A stretch of 64,000 nucleotides of DNA, taken from the NCBI RefSeq assembly GCF_900240265.1, contig NZ_LT964739.1:1056708-1120707 (forward strand), in the 5' to 3' direction. Positions 54,302 through 62,374 of this stretch are shown here, piece after piece. A model generated the notes under the pieces. That model saw only the letters and a list, made by a program, of their open reading frames with translations, was not told the DNA's origin and did no database searches. The translations under genes and the position numbers were made by a program. How positions within the stretch are numbered: position 1 is the stretch's first letter; every line of letters begins with the position of its first letter. Source of the DNA: Galactobacillus timonensis. Its GTDB lineage: Bacteria; Bacillota_I; Bacilli_A; Erysipelotrichales; Erysipelotrichaceae.

Positions 54302-56426
54302 TTATAAGTTTAAGCCTGCGTATAACAAGTCAGATGATGATATAGCTGAAGAGTTCTATCTTCCGGCGATGCGCAGCTCTGTAAGATATGACAGAATATC
54401 AGGATATTTTGGCAGTACGATCTATATCATTGCCTGGAATGCTTTGAAACAATTTGTTGAGAATGGTGGAAAGATGAGAATCATCTGCTCTCCTGTTCTG
54501 TCTGATAAAGATAAAGCTGCTATGAGCGAAGGATATTCGGCTCGGAATGATGAGATTGTGCAGCATTCCCTTGCACAGGAACTGGATGGTTTGTTTGATT
54601 CACCGCAGACGGATAAGCCATATCGGGTTCTGGCATGCCTTGTGGCCGAAGGAATTCTGGAGGTGAAAATCGCTGTTCCTCAGACAGGAATGGAACCTGA
54701 TCTTCAGAGACTGTTTCATGACAAGGTGGGGATCTTTACAGATGCAGACAATAATTCTGTCGGCTTCCGAGGATCTATGAACGAGACTTTTCAGGGATTG
54801 TCTGATGATGGGAATTCAGAATCCATTGATGTATTTCCAAGCTGGGAAGATCCACGCGATTCTTTGCGTGCATACAGTGCCGCAATCTATTTTGATAAAT
54901 TGTGGTGTGGCGAAGAATCTGATGTTCTGGTCTATCAGTTCCCGGATGCATTGAAAAAGAAACTGATTGAAAAGAGCAATGGTTATGACTGGAAACAGCT
55001 TACCCAGGAGATCTCTACAGAAATCAATCTGTCGCGGAAATGGCGGTCAGATAAGAAAAATTCAGGTAAAACTCCGAGACCACATCAGGTGCAGGCTCTT
55101 GAAAACTGGGTTAAGAACGGACGAAGAGGTATTCTGGAACATGCCACCGGCAGCGGGAAGACATATACAGCTATCTGTGCAATAAGAGATGCATTGAACA
55201 GGCATCAGTCTGTACTTGTTCTTGTGCCGTCGAAGGAATTGTTGTACCAATGGCGAGATGAGATTAAAGCAAATATAAAAAACATCGATATTTATTTTCT
55301 TCTGTGTGGTGATGGAAACAATCGATGGAAAAGTAACAGGACTTTGTCTTTATGGACGCATTCGGATGTCGATATGAATCGTATCACGATAGCAATCATG
55401 GATACTGCCTGTACTGATGCTTTTATTAAAGATGTTGTCCAGGGACCTCATCTTCTGCTTGTGGCTGATGAGGTACACCGCATCGGAAGTCCGGAACATA
55501 GAAAGCTTTTTCAGCTTAATGCAGGTGAACGGCTTGGTCTATCAGCAACTCCAAAACGATATGGCGATCCGGAAGGTACTGCTGAGATGCTGGAATATTT
55601 TGGAGGTATTATCCAACCTGTCTTTACATTGCAGGATGCAATTAAATCAGGTGTGTTAACAAAGTATTTCTACTTTCCACAGATTGTACATCTGGACGCA
55701 GAGGAACAGGACGAATGGAATGAATTGACAAAGAAAATAAATCGGCTGATTGCAATCAGTATGTCTGGAAAATTATCCGATGGTGCTATGCCGGATGATC
55801 CGCATTTACAGAATCTGATGATTCAACGATCCAGAATTGTGAAACAGGCACATGAAAAGGTGCCATTGGCTCTTTCTGTTCTGCAAAAGAATTATCAGAA
55901 TGGGCAGAAATGGATTGTTTATTGTGATGATCAGAATCAACTGACAGAGGTATTGAACCTTCTGCTTGAGAATCATTTCGATGCACATGAATATCATTCA
56001 AATATGCTTGGTGACCGTACTTCAACGCTGGAGTATTTCAATAAGGTTGGAGGCATTCTTGTGTCAATCCGCTGTCTTGATGAAGGTGTAGATATACCAT
56101 CAGTCACGGATGCATTGATTCTTGCGTCTTCCAAGAATCCACGTGAGTTTATTCAACGAAGAGGACGAATTCTGCGTAAGGCACCAGGGAAAGCCATTGC
56201 GCGACTATATGATGCAATAGCAGTGCCGGAAGAATCATTTGATCAGAATGACAAAAGCACATCAATTATCGAAGGAGAATTGTCACGTGCGATTGAGTTC
56301 GGAGGCAGTGCCGAGAATCCATCATGTGTATTTGATCTGAAGATGATTGCGAGAAGATATGGAATAGATTTTGCTAAAGTCAGCGAAGGAGGATATGAAG
56401 ATGACGGAGACGAGACAGAATCTTGA
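54288..56426 (+). CDS. PLD-nuclease / SF2 helicase fusion protein
   Basis: 712 aa. Residues 1-200: PLD-like nuclease domain with FYLPAMRSSVRYDRISGYF, the half-HKD FHDKVGIFTD and GFRGSMNET. Residues about 265-680: SF2 helicase with Walker A HATGSGKT, motif II DEVH (VADEVHRIG), motif III GLSATP, motif V DEGVDIPSV and motif VI QRRGRILRK. This layout is that of type III-like restriction translocases and the PLD helicases found in defence islands. It probably is the DNA-cutting or translocating arm of the system. Overlaps its neighbours by 14 and 26 nt. Confidence 0.93.
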   Translation: MGLRDYKFKPAYNKSDDDIAEEFYLPAMRSSVRYDRISGYFGSTIYIIAWNALKQFVENGGKMRIICSPVLSDKDKAAMSEGYSARNDEIVQHSLAQELDGLFDSPQTDKPYRVLACLVAEGILEVKIAVPQTGMEPDLQRLFHDKVGIFTDADNNSVGFRGSMNETFQGLSDDGNSESIDVFPSWEDPRDSLRAYSAAIYFDKLWCGEESDVLVYQFPDALKKKLIEKSNGYDWKQLTQEISTEINLSRKWRSDKKNSGKTPRPHQVQALENWVKNGRRGILEHATGSGKTYTAICAIRDALNRHQSVLVLVPSKELLYQWRDEIKANIKNIDIYFLLCGDGNNRWKSNRTLSLWTHSDVDMNRITIAIMDTACTDAFIKDVVQGPHLLLVADEVHRIGSPEHRKLFQLNAGERLGLSATPKRYGDPEGTAEMLEYFGGIIQPVFTLQDAIKSGVLTKYFYFPQIVHLDAEEQDEWNELTKKINRLIAISMSGKLSDGAMPDDPHLQNLMIQRSRIVKQAHEKVPLALSVLQKNYQNGQKWIVYCDDQNQLTEVLNLLLENHFDAHEYHSNMLGDRTSTLEYFNKVGGILVSIRCLDEGVDIPSVTDALILASSKNPREFIQRRGRILRKAPGKAIARLYDAIAVPEESFDQNDKSTSIIEGELSRAIEFGGSAENPSCVFDLKMIARRYGIDFAKVSEGGYEDDGDETES

Positions 56427-56622
56427 TGAACTTCTGCAGGCACTTGAATCTGTCAGAGCATCAAAATATCCATATGTTCCTAAGGAACTTGTGGAAAAGG
56501 TTGCACTGGCAGAATATACCAATCAGGATGATCGGGCTAAGGCAAGAACAGAAACAATGAAAATCATAGCTGATTATATCAATAACCGGCAGACTGGAGG
56601 TGATGGCAGTGCTGCATTTTGA
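56401..56622 (+). CDS. Small protein of the operon (DNA-modification-system-associated type)
   Basis: 73 aa, acidic and helical (ETRQNLDELLQALESV, VPKELVEKVALAEYTNQDDR). Resembles the small proteins annotated as associated with DNA modification systems, beside DndD-like ATPases. The start at 56401 is 8 nt after AGGAGG (56387-56392). It overlaps the helicase gene by 26 nt and the ATPase gene by 14 nt. Confidence 0.75.
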   Translation: MTETRQNLDELLQALESVRASKYPYVPKELVEKVALAEYTNQDDRAKARTETMKIIADYINNRQTGGDGSAAF

Positions 56623-58603
56623 TCGGATGAAACTCCAGAATTTTGGACCATACAAGGGTGAGCAAGTCATCGACTTCACGGATCAGTCAGGAGTCACTAT
56701 TTTCTGGGGAAATAATGGTCGCGGAAAGACAACATTGTTAAATGCTTTCCGGTATGCCCTGTTTGGGGTTATTGAAAGACGGAATGGTGAATTAAAGCAT
56801 CTGAGTGAGATGGAGAATCAGGAAGCAGCTAAGGAAGGGCATCATGGTTACAGTGTTGTGCTTGTGATGACGAATGACGGAGACCATTATGAACTAACCC
56901 GTCAGTTCAAGCCGCGTGCTGGGGTTGTGAATCTGTCCAGTGATGAAGACTATGAACGGGAAACGTTTTTAAGTAAGAATGGCAGCGTTCTTTCTCATGA
57001 ACAGGGGCAGCATGAACTGAATATGATCATGCCTGAACAGGTGTCTCGTTTCTTCCTATTTGATGCGGAGCTTCTCCAGGAATATGAAGAGCTTGTTGAA
57101 GATAACAATGCTGAAGGTGATCAGATTAAGAAAGCTATTGAGAAAATTCTTGGGATGCCAGTGTTACAGAATGGTGTCGGTGATATTCGCGATAGTCTGA
57201 ACATGTATGAAAGGGATCAGACACGTGCTGCGCGCGCAGACCATAATACCCAGAAGTACAGTGATGAACTGGAACGTCTGAATACAATTATCGATCAGCA
57301 TCAGGCTGTGATTGATGATAAAGAAGATCAACTTGCTGAGTTAAATAAGCAGAAGGCTTCTCTGGAAACTCAGATGAAGGAAACCGTTCTGCTTCGTAAA
57401 TGGCTTGAAGAGAAAAAGAGTGCCGAGAAAGATCTGAAGGATGTAACAGAAGAGCTGGAATCCGTCAATGTCGATATTCGTACTGCTTTGAGCACAGCTT
57501 GGAAAGGTATGCTGCTGACTACTATCCGAGATGTTCGTGAAAATCTGGAAACTGAGCAGAAATCACTGGAAGACAAGAAACAGAAACGCCAGGTTGCAAA
57601 TCAGTTCATTGATGCCATGCGCAGAGCTGTAGCCGAAAGGGAATGCCCTGTATGCGGCCAGTCTATTGGTCCGGATATTATTCAGCATTTGCAGGATGAG
57701 ATTGATGAATCTTCTTCTGATTATAAAGGTCTGAGTGAAACTGAGCGGGATCGTCTTGATGAATTGAATGATGCTCTGAAAGACGCAAGGAGTCTTTCGA
57801 TGAATGTCACTGACCAGCGGCAGGAAGTTAAGATTCTGGAAGAACGTAAAGCAAAACTTGAGATCAAGGTTACTGAATGCCATAATCGTATTGATGAACT
57901 GCAGGGCGATATCAAACGTCATGGAATGCAGGATGATGAGGAAGCCGTTTTAGGACTTTCCAGAAAATATAATCTGGTTGATGCTGATGTAAGGGACGTT
58001 CGTGATGCCATTCGCGCTGAGAAGCAGAGAATGGAAGAAGATTCAAACAAGAAGCAGAGCATCATGAAGATGATTGAAAAGAGTTCTGGTGGTGCGGATC
58101 TGAACAGAGCTAAGGAAAATTATCATCTTTGCGAAGGTCTGTATATGGTTTTTTCAGAAAGCATGGATCTTTATCGGGATCAGTTGAAGAAGAATGTTGA
58201 AAGAGATGCATCTGATCTGTTTGTAAGACTGACAGGCGATCCTGATTATGTGGCACTCAGAATCAATGATAACTATGGTTTACAGATCATTAACAGTAAT
58301 GGTGATGTCGTACCTGGAAGATCTTCCGGTTACGAGCATCTTGTTGCACTCTCTTTGATCGGCGCACTTCATAAGAATGCTCCTTTGAGAGGACCTATCA
58401 TTATTGACTCTCCATTTGGTCGTCTGGATCCGACAAACAAAGCCAATATTATACGGGCTCTTCCTACTATGGCAGAACAGTCAATGCTTCTTGCATATAA
58501 CGGTGAAATTGATCCTCAGGTTGCAAGAAAAGAGCTCGGTTCACATCTGATTAATGAATTTAATCTGGAGCGTGTTACATCGCTTCATACGGAAATTAAG
58601 TGA
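56609..58603 (+). CDS. DndD/Rad50-like SMC ATPase
   Basis: 664 aa. N-terminal LQNFGPYKGEQVIDF and Walker A WGNNGRGKTTLL, then about 400 residues of antiparallel coiled coil split by a zinc hook CPVCGQ (about residue 345), then a C-terminal half with Walker B and D-loop IIIDSPFGRLDPTNK. This is the pattern of DndD and Rad50-type proteins. Its partner in Dnd systems supports phosphorothioation, but no DndA, B, C or E is present here. The start GTG 56609 has GGAGG 8 nt upstream; ATG 56603 is an alternative. Confidence 0.9.
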   Translation: MLHFDRMKLQNFGPYKGEQVIDFTDQSGVTIFWGNNGRGKTTLLNAFRYALFGVIERRNGELKHLSEMENQEAAKEGHHGYSVVLVMTNDGDHYELTRQFKPRAGVVNLSSDEDYERETFLSKNGSVLSHEQGQHELNMIMPEQVSRFFLFDAELLQEYEELVEDNNAEGDQIKKAIEKILGMPVLQNGVGDIRDSLNMYERDQTRAARADHNTQKYSDELERLNTIIDQHQAVIDDKEDQLAELNKQKASLETQMKETVLLRKWLEEKKSAEKDLKDVTEELESVNVDIRTALSTAWKGMLLTTIRDVRENLETEQKSLEDKKQKRQVANQFIDAMRRAVAERECPVCGQSIGPDIIQHLQDEIDESSSDYKGLSETERDRLDELNDALKDARSLSMNVTDQRQEVKILEERKAKLEIKVTECHNRIDELQGDIKRHGMQDDEEAVLGLSRKYNLVDADVRDVRDAIRAEKQRMEEDSNKKQSIMKMIEKSSGGADLNRAKENYHLCEGLYMVFSESMDLYRDQLKKNVERDASDLFVRLTGDPDYVALRINDNYGLQIINSNGDVVPGRSSGYEHLVALSLIGALHKNAPLRGPIIIDSPFGRLDPTNKANIIRALPTMAEQSMLLAYNGEIDPQVARKELGSHLINEFNLERVTSLHTEIK

Positions 58604-58614
58604 GGTGATTGTAT

Positions 58615-58992
58615 ATGGCTGAAGATATTAGAGATCTTGCACTTGCCAAGCACTCATCCAGAGTGGCAACGCATTTGAAAGATGATGGTATATTTGTAGA
58701 TGCTCTGTCAGCAGCGCGATTCGCAATGGCATATGCAATTAAGTTTTACCAGCGTGATTTTGATACGCTGGATAAACTGGACCAGCTTGGTGCAGCTTAT
58801 GATACGTCAGGTAATAATTACAGTGTCGGTTCAGTTGACCCGGATGGTTATATCCTGAAACTGATGAACCTTCTGTATCCCGGCATCGAAACACCATATA
58901 GGTATGTACGGATTATCATGTGCTATGGACTGAATAAGATCGGAGATCTATATGAGGCTCATCAGTTCCCACCGGTAAATAAGAATATGTGA
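58615..58992 (+). CDS. Small operon protein of unknown function
   Basis: 125 aa, helical, no TM. Distinct parts: IRDLALAKHSSRVATHLKDDGIF, then RFAMAYAIKFYQRDF and a C-terminal YVRIIMCYGLNKIGDLYEA. It looks like the helical proteins found next to DndD-like ATPases but I cannot place it in a family. The start ATG 58615 follows GAGGTGAT. It begins 11 nt after the ATPase stop. Confidence 0.75.
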   Translation: MAEDIRDLALAKHSSRVATHLKDDGIFVDALSAARFAMAYAIKFYQRDFDTLDKLDQLGAAYDTSGNNYSVGSVDPDGYILKLMNLLYPGIETPYRYVRIIMCYGLNKIGDLYEAHQFPPVNKNM

Positions 58993-59005
58993 AGGGAGGA
59001 ATATC

Positions 59006-60724
59006 GTGGCAGAGATAAACTGGGCATTACGTGAAGATCCTGCGACGATATGCCTTTTGGAAGATGCAGGAAATAAGATTCATGATTGTTGTCAGATAAC
59101 TACATTCGGACGCAATCTTATTCATCCTGAACACATTGGAGAATATCTGTATTTTTTCCCTTATGCTGATTCTCCGGGAAAATATTACGGTGAAAAAACA
59201 ATTGTTCGAGAAAAAGTTCAAGAAAAAAACATACAACCTGATTATAGCTATGCTGTGATGATTGATTCTCAGGTTGAGTTTCAAGTGAATAGGTCTGCCT
59301 TAAGGATGCTTTCACAGAAGTATATGCCTGTTTGGCATAGTAGTTCTTACGCGCGCTTTCTATCGGGTAAGACAAGTGCGGTGCTGCAGTTCGTTCGGAT
59401 TTATAAAACTGATGGTCAACCGCCTGATTCCATATCATCTGAAAAAGGACGCTTGGGAAGCTATCAAGTATTCAAACTTTACGATGCTGAGAAAACTGAT
59501 GCAAATATTCCAGTTAATGTAACAGAGCCTTTGATTTTGGATAATAGATTTAATTATTTGAAAGATGAAATCATTCATGATCTGAAGGTGGATGGAAGTT
59601 TTATTGCAGAATATGACAGCACAGAATCGGGAAAGAAGGCTCTTCGTGACAGAATTTCAGTAGAGCGGGCTTTGAGTGGACGGTACAAAGGCTTACATCA
59701 ATTATGGACAGATAAGCGCGAGCAGTGGAATGAAGGTAACTTCGATGAATTTCCGGAAGACTTCGATATGGCTCAGCTTGATTATGATGCTATTTATGAT
59801 GAAGTCATCCGGGTCTGTCCGTCAATGAAGTCAATGATAGAGTATGTTCGAAATATCAAGGCTGCCAGAAAAGGTGAATATGATTATCTTCTTAAAGATG
59901 TGCATGAAAATAATGAAAAAGCACAGGAATCAGTTGAACGTATCTTTGATATGTCGTTGAGAAATGCTGTTAAAGCCGCGTTGCAGGCATATAAGCAAGA
60001 TGGTTTGGATCTTGAAGATGCATTCCAGGAAGCCTGCATTGGGATCTGGACTGCTATCTGGAAGCATCATGATGACGTACAGGTGTTGTTTCCAACATAT
60101 TGTTCCCGGTGGATCATGCAGGATATGCAGCGGTATCTTCCATATTTTCAACCAAACTGTAAAATGCCGGCGCATTATGTTGAATACACTCGAGGAATTG
60201 TAAAAGAGTTGAAAGCAACGGTAAAAAATATTGATTTTAACAGTTTACAGCCGGAACAGTTAAAGGAGATGTTGCTGAAATACACTTCATGTGATGAAGA
60301 GAATGCAGAGCGGTTAAGCTGCCTGCTTATACCGCCATTGAACTTTGAAGATGTAGTGAGCCACGGCAATGATGAAGTATTTTCTGATCATGGTCAGCAA
60401 CTGAAGATTATGGAAGAAAAGGATTTCATGAATTACCGTCTGCCAAAGTTGTTATCAGCTTTATCGGAACGCCAGGAAGAGATTCTGAGAATGCGTTGGG
60501 GGCTGAATGACGGTCACGAGTATACATTAGAAGAAGTTGGTAGAAAATTCGGTATTACCAGAGAACGGGTTCGGCAGATTGAAGCAAAGGCTATTAGACG
60601 CTTACGATATCGTATCCCGGCAGAGGTATATGATGTTTATGGATTGGAAAAATCGACTGAACCTAAACAGAAGAGAGGCAGGCCTAGAAAGAGAGGAATA
60701 GAAAATGCCGAGGAAAAAGCGTGA
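59006..60724 (+). CDS. Sigma-70-like protein with large N-terminal domain
   Basis: 572 aa. The C-terminal half carries sigma-70 region 2 (about 325-370, LEDAFQEACIGIWTAIW and YCSRWIMQDMQRYL) and region 4 (about 485-540, LSERQEEILRMRWGL and GRKFGITRERVRQIEAKAIRRL), with an intervening segment in place of region 3. The first about 320 residues match nothing I know. GTG start at 59006 with AAGGGAGGA. A sigma-like factor in a DNA-modification operon is unusual; it may redirect polymerase to the operon, to phage promoters, or use its DNA-binding parts for something else. Overlaps the next gene by 20 nt. Confidence 0.9.
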   Translation: MAEINWALREDPATICLLEDAGNKIHDCCQITTFGRNLIHPEHIGEYLYFFPYADSPGKYYGEKTIVREKVQEKNIQPDYSYAVMIDSQVEFQVNRSALRMLSQKYMPVWHSSSYARFLSGKTSAVLQFVRIYKTDGQPPDSISSEKGRLGSYQVFKLYDAEKTDANIPVNVTEPLILDNRFNYLKDEIIHDLKVDGSFIAEYDSTESGKKALRDRISVERALSGRYKGLHQLWTDKREQWNEGNFDEFPEDFDMAQLDYDAIYDEVIRVCPSMKSMIEYVRNIKAARKGEYDYLLKDVHENNEKAQESVERIFDMSLRNAVKAALQAYKQDGLDLEDAFQEACIGIWTAIWKHHDDVQVLFPTYCSRWIMQDMQRYLPYFQPNCKMPAHYVEYTRGIVKELKATVKNIDFNSLQPEQLKEMLLKYTSCDEENAERLSCLLIPPLNFEDVVSHGNDEVFSDHGQQLKIMEEKDFMNYRLPKLLSALSERQEEILRMRWGLNDGHEYTLEEVGRKFGITRERVRQIEAKAIRRLRYRIPAEVYDVYGLEKSTEPKQKRGRPRKRGIENAEEKA

Positions 60725-60929
60725 TGCAAGATACATGAATCTCTATATTGCGTCGGATGCTGCAAACATGGTCGATGCATTTTCTAAAGAAACCGGCATT
60801 CCGAAGTCACGGATTGTTGAAAATGCGGTCCGGGAATATATGAAGAATCATGTGGTCAGTGATCCGGATGGTGAGCGTTATGTAGTCGAAGCCGCTGCCT
60901 CGGATAGATCTGACATTATTAACAGATAA
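60705..60929 (+). CDS. Ribbon-helix-helix (CopG/Arc-type) protein
   Basis: 74 aa. RYMNLYIASDAANMVDAFS is the beta strand plus first helix and IPKSRIVENAVREYMKNHV the second helix of an RHH fold. Such proteins bind operators as dimers; this one may repress the operon from its 3' end. AGAGAGGA precedes the ATG. Confidence 0.82.
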   Translation: MPRKKRDARYMNLYIASDAANMVDAFSKETGIPKSRIVENAVREYMKNHVVSDPDGERYVVEAAASDRSDIINR

Positions 60930-60955
60930 GAGATAGGCTTCTGTCTAATATGGCA

Positions 60956-61070
60956 GGCTCTCCAAAAAGGTTGGGGGAGACTTTGGGGGAGAGGCCCTGA
61001 AATGACCCTGAAATGAAAAAGGTCCGGAAGCTGCCGGGTTCACAGTGATGTGGCCTTTGGCTTCCGGATT
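60956..61070 (+). repeat. Intergenic repeat element, copy B
   Basis: 115 bp, same orientation as copy A at 46152-46288, with two TTGGGGGAGA iterons (from 60971 and 60983) and the CCGGAAGC/GCTTCCGG hairpin (61024-61067). One inner-stem base differs from copy A (GTGACC to GTGGCC), which keeps pairing as G-U. Confidence 0.85.
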
Positions 61071-61212
61071 ATTACGATAGAAGATTTTGCTGCTGGAAAT
61101 TATTCACTTTGAAAATAAGCATCAAAAACCAACAGGTTGTTAAATTTACCGAAAACTTGATTGACTGAAACATCACATGAGAACCTTTGGGAGTCGGATG
61201 GGGGAAGGCAAC

Positions 61213-62373
61213 ATGATCGTATTAGCTATTATTCTTGTTGGATTAGTTATAGCTGTCATATTGGCATATTTTCATTCAAAGCATTACTGGAAAATGGTGC
61301 AAAGCTATCGGTGGAGACAATTGCAGCCACAGATTGAAATAATAGACAATATCTACAGTAGAACTTCTGGTGAGGGCGGGAAGATTGGATTGTTTGAAAA
61401 AGGATCAGTAAAAAAACAATTGTATGAATGTGAAGAAGCGTTTGATAATTTTCTGGATTTTTGCAAGTCCAAAGATCTAGAACTCCCGGATGAGTGTCAA
61501 CAGATTCGTGAAGAAATTGACTCATCTACAGAAGTGCTTGACCCACAGAAAGCACTTCATAAAAAACTGGAACAAGAAAAAAAGAAATACGATGAAACAT
61601 ATGAAATGGTGGATTCAGCTGGTAACAGATTACTGGAGGAAAGAAAGAAAAATATTGAGCTGATTGATAGGGCAGAGAAAATCATAAATAGCATAGCATC
61701 GCATCCTAAATCATTTGACGATAATATCGGTAAATCAGTTATTGAAAAGAAAAATTTCAATGGCAGTGAGGAATATCAGAAACAAATTGAGATGGATCTA
61801 AAGAAAACAGGGGGTGGAGTTGCGGCAGGAATTGCAGCAGGTGTGGGAGTGGCAGGTTTGGCACCTACAGCGGCGATGTGGATTGCAACAACCTTTGGAA
61901 CCGCATCGACGGGTACTGCAATATCTGCACTGAGCGGCGCCGTCGCTCAAAATGCAGCTTTGGCGTGGCTTGGCGGAGGAACTCTAGCAGCAGGAGGCGG
62001 AGGAATTGCTGCTGGACAAGCATTCCTGGCATTAGCCGGTCCGGTTGGATGGGGAATTGCTGGAACCTCGATCTTAGCCAGTGTGCTTATCACTTTAAAC
62101 AAGAAGAACAACACTATTGAGCAGGAAAAACAGGAAATATCTCAGATACAAAAATGCACAGAAGCACTTGAAGAACTCCATGCAAAAATTGATTCGCTTT
62201 ATTCTGAAACTTGTACACTGAGAATGAAACTTGAGGCGCAGATTCAAAAGTGTGAGGCATTATGCGGAAGTGACTATACTTCGCTTTCAGATGAAGAACA
62301 AAGATGCCTTGGCGCATTGGTAAATAATGTACTGGCGTTGTCTACTCTTTTGAATAAGACAGTTAGTGAGTGA
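61213..62373 (+). CDS. Membrane protein with coiled coil and glycine-zipper region
   Basis: 386 aa. N-terminal TM helix (about residues 1-20); a charged coiled coil (about 30-195); then about 100 residues very rich in Gly and Ala (AAGIAAGVGVAGLAPTAA, GGGTLAAGGGGIAAGQAF) that can form two or three packed TM helices; then a short coiled coil with CEALCG. GGGGGAAGG precedes ATG 61213; the frame begins 12 codons earlier without a site. It ends 2 nt before the second gene's ATG. Function unknown; the layout fits a membrane-perturbing effector. Confidence 0.75.
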   Translation: MIVLAIILVGLVIAVILAYFHSKHYWKMVQSYRWRQLQPQIEIIDNIYSRTSGEGGKIGLFEKGSVKKQLYECEEAFDNFLDFCKSKDLELPDECQQIREEIDSSTEVLDPQKALHKKLEQEKKKYDETYEMVDSAGNRLLEERKKNIELIDRAEKIINSIASHPKSFDDNIGKSVIEKKNFNGSEEYQKQIEMDLKKTGGGVAAGIAAGVGVAGLAPTAAMWIATTFGTASTGTAISALSGAVAQNAALAWLGGGTLAAGGGGIAAGQAFLALAGPVGWGIAGTSILASVLITLNKKNNTIEQEKQEISQIQKCTEALEELHAKIDSLYSETCTLRMKLEAQIQKCEALCGSDYTSLSDEEQRCLGALVNNVLALSTLLNKTVSE

Positions 62374-62374
62374 T

